Positions 1-9,977 of a stretch of 64,000 bases of DNA are shown piece after piece (the first letter of the stretch is position 1; each line of letters begins with the position of its first letter). Under the pieces are notes generated by a model. It worked only from the letters and a program-made list of their open reading frames with translations, was not told the DNA's origin and did not search any database. The stretch comes from Allantophomopsis cytisporea (Eukaryota; Ascomycota; Leotiomycetes; Phacidiales; Phacidiaceae). The stretch spans positions 1,364,001-1,428,000 of the forward strand of contig CP103023.1 of assembly GCA_024752435.1 (NCBI GenBank), read 5' to 3'. The position numbers were made by a program, and so were the translations under genes.

Positions 1-533
1 CGTTTTCCGTGACAGGATCTGGAAATGATGAAGTCACGGAAGGCACCTGGCCAGAAGAGTTGGTCGATCATCCTCACAAGGAGGATGCTGCCCAAAGCTA
101 CGCAACCTTGGACTCTACAGATGTTCATCGCCTAAGTTTCATCTCGTTCGCTGATGTCGTGCAGTCCGAGCACGCCGAGCATGGAGGTGGTCGAGATTCC
201 TTATACATGCAGCATCTTGCATCCATGTCGTCGCCAGGCACCAACCGATCCCAATCTCCCGTGATATCTCCAGTTTCGTCTCAGGGCTTGGATAACTCTC
301 CGCCCACAAGTGGATCGCCTTCTGTCCAGGGCGTCGAGCTGAGCTCGGGTCGAATTGGTCGGCCCGTCGTTCGCCCTCTCTCCATACATGGCCTCGGAGG
401 CTCCGGAGAGCTTTCTATCGAAACCATGAGCCAAGCTATGAATAAGACGGGCAGCGGCGATCTGAGTGGGTCACGAAGTCAGCCGCTCAGTCCCGTCAGT
501 CCTGGGGGATCGTCAGATCGGACAAAGCCGTGA
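1..533 (+). CDS. 3' end of an unidentified Ser/Pro-rich protein (5' partial)
   Basis: The frame is open from the first bases of the window to a TGA at 531-533, so only the last ~177 residues are seen and no start can be assigned. The tail is rich in Ser, Pro and Gly and looks disordered, with repeated SP sites that could be phosphorylated. Two blocks look conserved rather than random: HRLSFISFADVVQSEHAEH at about bases 130-185 and a block ending KTGSGDLSGSRSQPLSPVS near the C-terminus. I have the impression that similar tails occur in other filamentous ascomycetes, but I cannot name the family. No membrane segment or catalytic motif is visible. The coding call is good because the frame is long, ends cleanly and is followed by AT-rich DNA. 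Confidence 0.75.
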   Translation, partial: FSVTGSGNDEVTEGTWPEELVDHPHKEDAAQSYATLDSTDVHRLSFISFADVVQSEHAEHGGGRDSLYMQHLASMSSPGTNRSQSPVISPVSSQGLDNSPPTSGSPSVQGVELSSGRIGRPVVRPLSIHGLGGSGELSIETMSQAMNKTGSGDLSGSRSQPLSPVSPGGSSDRTKP

Positions 534-3500
534 GAGAAGTGCCGTTGGGGTAAGGTTTGGACCATGCGAAAGCATGAGCATGAATTTGATCAATATACAC
601 GCTTCCATGACGACGCTCTAAGTTCTACCCGCATATTCCGTTATCATACATGTTGACTTTCTTCTTTCCTTCTATTTATTCTTTTGATACATGTTTCTTC
701 TTTTCTTGGCGCAGATATCTAAATTGGTCGGGGGGTTCATTCAAGGTTTGGCTAGTTCTTTGCGAGAGATATCCTAGGGCACACTGTTTTACAAGTCTTA
801 TCTAGTTGGCGTATGTAGTAGTAACAGGGAGCTTCTCAATGCACCCAATTCATATCAGGAACAGCAATCCAATGCATACAAATATCATACAGGAGTCATT
901 TTACCCCCTAGAACAGACCAGCTATCAATATGAACAATCCGTAACCCCCCCTGAAGAGATTACAAATATATCTATATATGGAGTATGGGGGATGTTGGAT
1001 GGTGTACGGAGTCCTGTGCGCTGTCATTCATGATGAATACATACTGACTGGCATGCCGGCTTATCTGTATGGCTATGCAGACTCTTGTTTAACTTGTTTG
1101 CACGCAGGAAGCCTCATGAAACATGACACATCGTCCAATGCCACCCTTTTGCTAGGGAAGTCCTTGTGTCTGGGTAGGCAACTGAGATATGCGGGGGCAT
1201 GGGTACAGATATTCATCCGCCACCATGCCTCGCAAGCCAAAGTGATAGGCAGATTGCAAGTCCAGATCTGCTTGATACGCTGGGTGGTGCAGCGAGAAGT
1301 GGTGATGTCGGGAAATGCCAAGACCTTTTCTTTTTTTTGGCATCGAAGCCAGCATGAATGATTGAATGAATGATTTCAGCGATTTCTCATTGCCGTGCTT
1401 GACCGGGGGGGGTTCATAATCTCTGGGAATTTCGGGATGTTGGGGAAAGAATTGTCTGGTGTCTGTGAGGTGCATAAGGTTCGCTGTCGGGTCATATGGA
1501 TGCTTTTTTACAAGGTTTGAGGGGTGAGCATGGAGTGAGATATGGATCCTGAAGAGGATGAATGTCTGTCTGTCACTTCACTGTGGATGAGGCATGGTTT
1601 GGGATTGCGGAGGAGCGGCAGTACGAGTTCAGTCGAGTGGGCAGTAGAAGAGGCCAAGAATCGAGTAAGGAATAGTCTTTCGTGAAGCCCAAATGAAACT
1701 GTCAGAGAGGCCTTACGGACTACAGATTGCTGCTTTCTTGCTTTTTTGCTTTTTTGTCTTTTGCTTTTTAACTCATATCGAACATCCCGATGTTCTTTTT
1801 GCTTTTGCTTTTGCTTTTGCTGCTGCTCCTGGTCCTTCCTTTTTCCTTCTGGGAGCTTCTGCTTTTGCTTTTTGGCGCGCTTGAGATGGCTGTTGAAATG
1901 ATGATAATAACATGAAACATTAAAATTGTACAAGATTGGCCACAGCGTTCATCTGGAATGCACCGTTGACAAGCCGGCCGTGTCTTGTTTGTTTCCCGGC
2001 CAGTATTTGACAGGGTCCTCGCTGCTCTGTGCTGCACACACCACCAGCGCCGAAGGAGCGTTAGAAAGGTTGAGGTAAGGTAGAGTGGTGGAGTGTGCGA
2101 AACAGTTGCGAAATAGTGACTGTGTTAAATGGTGTAGTCTCACGATGTGGAGGTAAGTCGAGTCGAGTGTACAAGTAGCGTATGCCTACCTAGGTATGTT
2201 GTATGTACTAGAACGGACGACTCCATTAAACTTGTACACTTGCACTACCCCTCAACCTCGGTCGTGGTCTTCACCGTGACCGCAAGTTACATACATATGT
2301 AGTACGGCAGGCGTCGGCGCTGCGGAGGTTTTGCATCGTCGGGCCCAACTTCTCAACCATATTCTGATGTACATACATATGTATGTACTCAGTCTGTACC
2401 TTATGGAACATTCCTTCACTGCTTCGCTCTCCACTCTGTTAACTCTATCTCCTATTGGGGGCTGTTGGGCTGCACTGTACACTAACGTATGAATAAGAAT
2501 ACCAAGACATGAATAATATTGAGATCCTGACGCGGATGACAGGAGTAAGGGTGACAGGGTCAGTTCCGCTGTCCTTCTACTTTTTGCTCTGTACGTGGTA
2601 GTACATTGACTTTCCACATCGCACATCGCACATAAACTCTCATGCACATAGGAAATACCGAAATCAAAATCCCAATTCCTAGACTGATACATAGATTTTG
2701 TTCACGGAAACATTGTCCACAGGCTTGACTTACCCTTTCCCATGGACCCCCTCCCATGTCTCCCGGCACCGTCTAGAGGGCAAATAGCGTCACGCAATCA
2801 CCGCGCTGTGGAGATCCAAGGGTTGTGCAGTTGTAGAAATGCGAAACGAAGCTGCTGATCCTTCGTACATCGTCCATTATTCACCAAGTGTCCGAGTCAT
2901 CCTTTGCAGAAGGCAATTCGAACTCTCCGGCATTTCTAAATGGTTCGTACCCTTCTTTGCCTTTTGCATGGTGATCTAGCTTGAATTGCTGTGATCAGAT
3001 GGCCCTACATACGACATTAATCAGATCAGTCTTCTAATAATAAGAGAAAGGTAAATGGTATTATCCTGGTGACACGCTTCTTGTGTTGTGCAGTTGTGCA
3101 GCTTTCGAAGAGGACGAAGAGGACGACGATATCCTTCGATTCTATGCATCTACGTGCAACGTACGCCGTAGGTAGATAGATAGATACCTACTTTAACCTT
3201 TTTCCGTTCCCGTGCCATAAGTACATACATACTGCGTACATGTATTTGTTATATTAACTTACCTTCGTACTCAATTTCCCTGCGCCATACTTTGCATGTA
3301 CTCAAGATTCTTTGTATGTACGCAGCACAGCAAACCGTTTACTGCGTGCGTATCTGGATCAACGCATACACACAACCTGACGACATCTCGTACACTTTTC
3401 CCTCCGTACCTTACTTTACCCTACCTTATACCTCATCCACTACCATTTGGTCTTTTCCCCTTCTTTTTGCGCAATTACGAGGTACAAATTAGATTTTGTG

Positions 3501-4212
3501 GAGGGGGGCATATACGTACTTCGCATTTGTGATATGTGATAGACGCGATATCCATTGCATTATTATTGCAAAAGACTTATTTAGAGTAAGAGCAAGTCAA
3601 TAAGTAGGTATGTACCTTACTCGTAGTAAGATGTCTTAGAAAGCAGTGTCTTGGAGTGCCACCTCAGATGCTCGGTATCTAGGATTAAGGTATCCACTGT
3701 TTGCTGACGTTCGTTCCACAGAACACCCGAAAAGAACAGACACTGGACGAGCGCATTATTGTTGTTTTGTTGTACAGACACTCTACTGCTTGCTCTGTGC
3801 AGCATCTTTCTTTCCCACCACACAATTCTCCTCGCTCTCACGCAACTCAAAAAGCCCAGACATTTTGTGGCCAAGAGGAAAAGAGGAAATTTATTTTTCC
3901 CCCTCCCTCAATTCCCCCCCTCCATCCATCAAACCACCCAACCCGACTGCTCTCGGAATTCGAAGTGGTCTCTAACCCACCCCGTGCTGATTGCTGCACA
4001 CTGACGAGCAGTACCTGGTCCAGATCCTCAGGAACGAAACGAAACGAAGCCGAACCAGTAGCATACCCGAAATCCCGCCCTCAGCTTGTCCGATAGCTAC
4101 CGGTCGCCGGATGGTGGACACGCAGTAACTATACGGGTGTGGTATAATGACGAAGTATCGAATAACGAACCTGGAGCTGGGAAGACCTACGGCGCACTGG
4201 TGCCTGGATTAG
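534..4212. other. Intergenic region without a supported gene
   Basis: About 3.7 kb between the partial first gene and the RasGAP leader. Open frames here are short and low-complexity, on both strands. The stretch holds T-rich and TTTTGC repeats (about 1738-1877), short palindromic TACATA/TATGTA runs near 2280-2390, and TAGGTA/TAGATA runs near 3170-3200. The C/T-rich DNA from about 3780 to 3950 could be promoter or leader of the downstream gene. I see no RNA gene or mobile element. Confidence 0.5.
1738..1877. repeat. TTTTGC-type simple repeat tract
   Basis: Imperfect repeats of TTTTGC/CTTTTTTG occur at 1738-1765, 1797-1826 and 1860-1877, separated by less regular pyrimidine-rich sequence. On the minus strand they give a meaningless KQKQKQK open frame, which I do not call as a gene. 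Confidence 0.7.
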
Positions 4213-4290
4213 CAGCAAGAAGAAGCAGAAGAAGAGAAGAAGAAGAAGAAGAAGAAGAAGAAGAAGGGAGGAGCAGGAAAGAAAAAAGAA
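4213..4290. repeat. GAA trinucleotide microsatellite in a long purine tract
   Basis: The plus strand is almost pure purine here. The cleanest part, about 4236-4266, is roughly ten GAA/AAG units, flanked by imperfect copies. It lies about 340 bp upstream of the RasGAP start, so it may sit in the promoter or transcribed leader. Poly-Ser and poly-Leu frames on the minus strand are repeat artefacts. Confidence 0.85.
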
Positions 4291-4603
4291 AAGAAGTAGC
4301 ACAAGAGAAAGAAGTGGGGTTGTGATTTGGACGACCTCGAATATCAATTGACGACAGAGCTACATATTCCACCACCTTACATTGATTTAGTCTCTATCGT
4401 CGACACGCCAACGGTTATTTGGGAGCTGAGTAGAAACATTGCACTCTCAGAATTGATTACCAAAAGGACTACCGGCGAAGAACTTGAGATCATCGACAGG
4501 GAGCTCTAAGTTTAAAGTTCCTCTGCGACATCGATGGGCAGAGAGGTAAAGACAGTACGGTTTAAGAATTACATTACACGCGCACACACGTCATTCTCTT
4601 TCG

Positions 4604-7600
4604 ATGCGGCGGAATACTGAAGTTAGCATAATGCCTCCGCCCATGGATGGAAGGCCACGCAATGGTTCCCAGAAAAAGGACGGTGCTTTGCAAGAATGGC
4701 AACGGAATGCCACCGAGACGCTAACGCGGAGTCTCGAGAGGTCGAATGAACATGGAGGTAGTTCGAGAGGTCGAGCGGGATTGCAAAGTTCGATCAGAGC
4801 GGTGACTCCAGATGGGTCTGATAGTGCGAGTGAACCGCTGGAGCCGGGAATGATGAAGCATTACGATTCAACAGTCTCGAAGTCATCGCCACAGTCCATA
4901 CCTGGACGTGACACGTCGAGTAATCGGCGGCAGGGTCTGGTCTTCGAGGACGGCTTCGAGAGCAGCGACGTCAGTCCTTCCGCTAGCTTTATACAACCTC
5001 CCCCGCGGCAACGTGCTCGCACTCGAACACTCGATGAGTCTGCGCGCCAGAGACCACTGATCGTCACCTCGAGAAGTAGAGGGCGCATAGGATCCGTACA
5101 CTCGCCTGCTTCTGCAACCTTTACAGATAGCGCCCCAAGGTCTGGTATGGAACTTAAATCGCCGACACTGACGAAGTCTGGCTCAGTGAAGGACAAAAAT
5201 AGAAGAAAACTTATAAAGCGCTCCTCGTCACGGCCGGCCTCGCCAGAAAGCTCACCGTCCGTTGACTCGCTACTCGTTCCAGTGGTTACCGAGGATGCCA
5301 ACAAGATTCTCATGCTTATGAAGTCTCTTTGTGGGCGAATGCGTGGCGCTGTTGAATATCAAACCTCCCAAGGCCCGTATTGGACTGCCGGCTTGTGTTA
5401 TATTGATGATACCAAGGGTCGCCTTATGTATGAAGGTGATGACCGGGGTCCTTTTCATCAGCCAATTGTCCCTGATTTGCGAGGCTGTCGTGTTCGTCCT
5501 TCATTAACATTAGAAAAAGGAGAGAAATGCCTCGAGTTATCAACACAAAGTACAGAGATGCGACTTGTACCTCTGACGGTGGATGATTTTGACTATTGGC
5601 TTGCAGCCCTTCTCTGCTGGCAACAAGTCAAGCCCTCAAAAGGACAGCCCACTCATGCTTCGACATTTTTATCTCACCCTGATCCATATGGTCAACAAGA
5701 TGGTAGGCCAAATCCTATGCGACGTGCTTCCAGCGCTGCGCAAGTGAAGGATGGGACCATCATCAAGGTCGGGAGACTCTCTTTATGGGACAAGGGATCT
5801 CCGTTCTCGCCAGGTCCAACTGCTAGGCCTGCCAATAAAGATGCAAAGTCTGCAAATCGCTCGTGGCGTCGAGTATCGTGTACGCTGCAGGACAATGGCG
5901 AGTTTAAGCTCTTGACTGAAAATGACGTGACAGTATTATCAGTCATACAGCTATCGCAATTATCTCGCTGCGCGATTCAACAACTTGATCGCACTGTTCT
6001 CGAACAGGAGTACTGCATCGGTATTTTCCCTCAATACACCGCACATTCTACAGCATTGTCCATTATTAGACCTATTTATGTGTCATTAGAGTCCCGGGAA
6101 CTTTTCGAGGTGTGGTTTGTATTATTACGTGCTTTTTCTATTCCTGAGATATATGGCCCTCAACCGATTATTCAACAAAATGAACCTGGGTTTCCAGCAA
6201 CTATTCCAGAGCTTCATGTTACACCATCAAACGACATTTTTCGCCTAGAGAAATCTCTATATTTACGCGTCGTGGAGGCCAAGCTTAAAAAGCTTGCGTC
6301 TTGGGAGGTACAGGTGGCGAAGTCTTCGAAGAACGAGCCGGATCCTTTGGTTGGAGATTATTTCGCTGAGGTCATCCTTGATGGGGAGGTTCGTGCAAGG
6401 ACAATGACTAAGACAGACACCAAAAACCCTTTCTGGCGTGAAGAATCGTGGTTCAGAGATCTTCCGTCAAGTTTACCTGTGATTTCTGTTATCATTAAGC
6501 GCCTTGACCCCATCGTCGAACAGCCATCTCATGGATTTCGCTCGTCTGGAAGTATACATGCTGGTGACCAGGTGATTGAAACGATTGTTGGCTTTGTTGA
6601 TGTTCCTTTGGACAAAATTGAGAGGGGTAAAGACGTGGAGACATGGTGGCCTGTTATGAACCGTCGTGAGGAGGTTGTTGGTGAGGTTTTCCTGAAAGTT
6701 CGCCATGACGAGCTCGCTGTCCTGCAATCGAAAGATTATGCGCCAATCTCGGATTTGTTACACCGATTTGGCAATGGACTAACAATCGAGCTGTCTCAGC
6801 TCATACCCACGAATCTACGTCGCCTCTCAGAAATTCTCATGAACATCTTTCAGGTTTCTGGGAAGGCTACGGAGTGGCTGATGAATCTGGTCGAGGATGA
6901 AATCGATGGCATCGGCAAGGAGGCACCGGTCAAGAGACTCCGATATAGTCGAAGAGTGGCTTCTAATGAATCGGGCGATTCGAATGACAGAGAGCATGTT
7001 GTGCGCGAGATGGGCAAGTCGCTGGCTGGTGAAGCCAATTTGTTGTTCAGAGGCAACTCTCTACTAACACAGGCACTGGACTTCCACATGAGACGAGTGG
7101 GCAAGGACTATTTGGATGAGACACTTCGTGATGTTCTTAATGAGATCAATCAGCTCAATCCTGAGTGCGAGGTCGATCCATCTCGCATGCCGTCGGGACA
7201 GGACATCACAAAAAACTGGGCTACCCTGATAAGTTTGACAAAGAGAGTGTGGGATCAGATTGCGCAGTCGGCCCATAGATGCCCACCTGAGTTACGACAT
7301 ATCTTCAAGTATATTCGTGCTGTAGCAGAGGATCGATATGGTGACTTTCTGCGAACTGTTGCCTACACGAGTGTCTCTGGATTCCTTTTCCTTCGATTCT
7401 TTTGTCCGGCAATCCTAAATCCCAAGCTCTTCGACTTGCTTCGTGACCACCCTCAACCAAAGGCGCAGCGAGCCTTGACATTGATTGCAAAGAGTCTACA
7501 AGCTCTGGCGAACTTGTCGGCTTTCGGTCAAAAGGAAGAATGGATGGAGCCAATGAACCGCTTCCTAAACGCTAATCGACCAGGTGTCAAGACCTTCTTG

Positions 7601-8389
7601 GATACCATCTGCTCTTTACCGGCCCAACGTGGCCCTGTTCCCCTTCCAGCGTCGTACTCTACGCCTATCACCATCCTCTCTCGTTTACCCCAGACTTCGC
7701 GCGAGGGCTTCCCATCCCTGCCATATTTGATCGACCATGCTCGGAATTTCGCGGCTCTGGTCTCACTCTGGCTCGAAAGCACCTCCCAATACATTGCCCC
7801 GCCAGGTCTTGATGGTGAAATCCTTGAATTTAACGTCCTATGTCAAGATTTGCAAGTGCGCACAGATGACTGCCTCCGCCGAGCTGAGGAAGCCTCCCAC
7901 GTGAAGGAAGAGTCAACTCTGCAATGGGAGGAGATAGCGGAGAATCTGGAGATAGCCAGTCTGAACGACAACTTCATCGACTACTCGGATACGCCAGACT
8001 ATCCAGACCCCGATATGCACCCGGGACCCTCTCACACACCATGGCCCCACGATCACCCGGATTTCGCAGCTAGCACGACCTCGTCATCGGGTCACGCAAC
8101 GGCTCCTGGCTCCGCAGGCTCTGACACCGGCTCCGGCAGCGCCTTTGGTGCAAGGGCTCGCCAGAGCTTCTGGGAAATCAATTTCGGCAAGGATAGCAAA
8201 TACCAACGACCCTACGATACCGACAACATTAGCCAGGCTTCCCCACCCAGCCGCGGTGCCAGCCGAAATGGCAAGCAACATAAAAGCTTCCTCAGTGGCT
8301 TGAGGAAGAAGAACAATAAGGAGAAGGAAGCTGAGAGTCCGGAGGAAATAGGCCCAAAGGATATCGCGTGGGGTAGTGGAATGATTTGA
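4604..8389 (+). CDS. BUD2: RasGAP protein, Bud2/Cla2-like
   Basis: A single-exon gene of 1261 residues. Order: disordered Ser/Arg-rich N-terminus (1-220), a PH-like region (about 222-345), a second PH-like region (about 385-525), a C2 domain (about 553-695), a RasGAP domain (about 745-1010) and a disordered tail. The RasGAP core shows the arginine-finger segment LLFRGNS (Arg816) and the FLFLRFFCPAILNP motif (Arg931), so it should be active. Family knowledge: C2 plus RasGAP is the Bud2 layout. Bud2 stimulates GTP hydrolysis by the Ras-like GTPase Rsr1/Bud1 in cell polarity. The Rsr1 substrate is inferred here. The start is the first ATG of the frame; another ATG nine codons later could be used. 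Another fungal RasGAP class is less likely because of the C2 domain. Confidence 0.88.
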   Translation: MRRNTEVSIMPPPMDGRPRNGSQKKDGALQEWQRNATETLTRSLERSNEHGGSSRGRAGLQSSIRAVTPDGSDSASEPLEPGMMKHYDSTVSKSSPQSIPGRDTSSNRRQGLVFEDGFESSDVSPSASFIQPPPRQRARTRTLDESARQRPLIVTSRSRGRIGSVHSPASATFTDSAPRSGMELKSPTLTKSGSVKDKNRRKLIKRSSSRPASPESSPSVDSLLVPVVTEDANKILMLMKSLCGRMRGAVEYQTSQGPYWTAGLCYIDDTKGRLMYEGDDRGPFHQPIVPDLRGCRVRPSLTLEKGEKCLELSTQSTEMRLVPLTVDDFDYWLAALLCWQQVKPSKGQPTHASTFLSHPDPYGQQDGRPNPMRRASSAAQVKDGTIIKVGRLSLWDKGSPFSPGPTARPANKDAKSANRSWRRVSCTLQDNGEFKLLTENDVTVLSVIQLSQLSRCAIQQLDRTVLEQEYCIGIFPQYTAHSTALSIIRPIYVSLESRELFEVWFVLLRAFSIPEIYGPQPIIQQNEPGFPATIPELHVTPSNDIFRLEKSLYLRVVEAKLKKLASWEVQVAKSSKNEPDPLVGDYFAEVILDGEVRARTMTKTDTKNPFWREESWFRDLPSSLPVISVIIKRLDPIVEQPSHGFRSSGSIHAGDQVIETIVGFVDVPLDKIERGKDVETWWPVMNRREEVVGEVFLKVRHDELAVLQSKDYAPISDLLHRFGNGLTIELSQLIPTNLRRLSEILMNIFQVSGKATEWLMNLVEDEIDGIGKEAPVKRLRYSRRVASNESGDSNDREHVVREMGKSLAGEANLLFRGNSLLTQALDFHMRRVGKDYLDETLRDVLNEINQLNPECEVDPSRMPSGQDITKNWATLISLTKRVWDQIAQSAHRCPPELRHIFKYIRAVAEDRYGDFLRTVAYTSVSGFLFLRFFCPAILNPKLFDLLRDHPQPKAQRALTLIAKSLQALANLSAFGQKEEWMEPMNRFLNANRPGVKTFLDTICSLPAQRGPVPLPASYSTPITILSRLPQTSREGFPSLPYLIDHARNFAALVSLWLESTSQYIAPPGLDGEILEFNVLCQDLQVRTDDCLRRAEEASHVKEESTLQWEEIAENLEIASLNDNFIDYSDTPDYPDPDMHPGPSHTPWPHDHPDFAASTTSSSGHATAPGSAGSDTGSGSAFGARARQSFWEINFGKDSKYQRPYDTDNISQASPPSRGASRNGKQHKSFLSGLRKKNNKEKEAESPEEIGPKDIAWGSGMI

Positions 8390-9977
8390 GCTTTGAATCC
8401 CTTGTTTCTGCATGGCTGGCTTTATCGTGTATGGTGTTCTTACGAGGGTCGTTATGAGCGGATGAATGAGTTTCCTTTTTCTTTTTCTTTTACAGGGGTT
8501 TTTGGTCGGTTTGGCTGGATTTGGATCTGCGAGTGCTACATTTCACAAACACCCCATGGAATGTACCCTCATTTATGCATATATATGGTCGGTTGTAATG
8601 TCATGAATTGCGGCGTTTGAACAAAAGAAATCGTCTTTTGCTTGTTCTTTTCCCTTCCCTTCCCTTTTGATTTTGTTTTTACTTGTTTACCTCGTTTCTG
8701 GTTCAGGTTGTGTTTTTGTTTGTTTTTGTTGTATGTTTGGACATCTATACCACTTGCTAGCTAGCTACCTCCCCACATTTTCTTACTTTCACCTACTTCC
8801 TTTGCGGAAGTGGAGAGCCTGATGAGCGATGAGATCGTATAGGCTTCAAAGCTGGCAAATGCTGCACTTCTACACTATGACGCCGTCGTCTGGGTAGCTT
8901 AGATCAATACTCGTACCCGTAGTCATACCTATTAGTCATTAATCATGATACCTCATCGTGGACCTCTGCTCCCAACACTAGCACTCTCGAACACCCCGTT
9001 GAAGCTCTTCAGCTTGTCGTTCAATGATGCACTGTTGCTGGGCATCGTAAACGCAGCACATCAAATGCCTTCGCTGTCTCCGGTGTCTTTTCAATATCGG
9101 TCGCTCGACCACGTATCGCAACCCCTTCTGGTGCTTACGTGGGGTCATGGAATACGACTGTCGTCCACAGGCCAGTAAGAATAACACTAGAACTTACATT
9201 GGATGAGACCAAAAATACTGGCGCCGTGCACCAGTTGCAGCGGGTATAAGGTTGCTGAAATGATTGAGATGAAAGAGGAACTACTTCGCAGTCTACTTCA
9301 AATACGTAAGAGTAAGATACGGGTATTGCCGAAGTATGATAGTGAGTGATGGATACAACAAGACGGATTATTAGAAATCATATTATACATATATATTATA
9401 TGTAGTAATATTATCAACATAAAACAAGTGATGTCGTCGCATAAAGAAAGAATAAAAACAAACCAGTTCACTCTATTCTCTGGTTAACAAACAAAGCACC
9501 ACATCGAAAAACAATAGATTATTGTCAACACGAAAGGCGTTGAGCCTGGTTGGCTGTAGTTCGTCGCTTCTCCAGATTCTAAGGGAATCTCACGCCCATC
9601 AAATTAGCGTGATTGACGTTGGCGTGTGCATGGGTCTGTGCAGTGCGAGCTTCAAGTCGCGCCAGAAATGCTAGGCACGAGTCACCACCGTCTTTCACAT
9701 CTGATGCCTTAACTTCCACAACAGAGTTCACCTTCAAACAGTCCTCTCTTCCACCCGCCCACGCTCCTTCACATCTCATCCTCTCTCGCCAGAGCTGTAC
9801 ATAGCTTCTCCTCACATATTCCCCCAGTGTTGGACGTCCGGTCGGCTCTCCCACTCATCTGGAACAGCTCAAACGGTGTCTCATGTCAATCTGTCACGTA
9901 CACTCGCCTCCATCGATTCCCCACGCTCTTCGTTAACTCGTCGAACTCGGACCGGCAGACAAGCCCCATCTTTCGCC
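8390..9977. other. Intergenic region / promoter of Barentsz-like gene
   Basis: About 1.6 kb. The first part is T-rich and probably holds the RasGAP 3' UTR. An AT-rich patch of short ATAT runs lies near 9385-9415. From about 9560 the sequence becomes pyrimidine-rich, typical of a fungal leader before the next ATG. The frame is open for 34 further codons upstream of 9978, but starting there lacks support. No gene or RNA is recognised. Confidence 0.5.

Noticed and set aside
1508..1933. 141-residue minus-strand frame with KQKQKQK stretches
   Set aside because: It is the complement of a TTTTGC simple repeat; no conserved domain and no credible start context.
4129..4375. Minus-strand poly-Leu and poly-Ser frames that resemble a membrane protein
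   Set aside because: Produced by the GAA microsatellite read on the other strand in different phases.
4327..4509. 60-residue frame just upstream of the RasGAP gene
   Set aside because: It has no ATG at its start, no consistent splice into the RasGAP frame and no recognised family.
9876..9977. Upstream in-frame start for the Barentsz-like gene
   Set aside because: The ATG at 9978 has much better context and the extra 34 residues look like translated leader.
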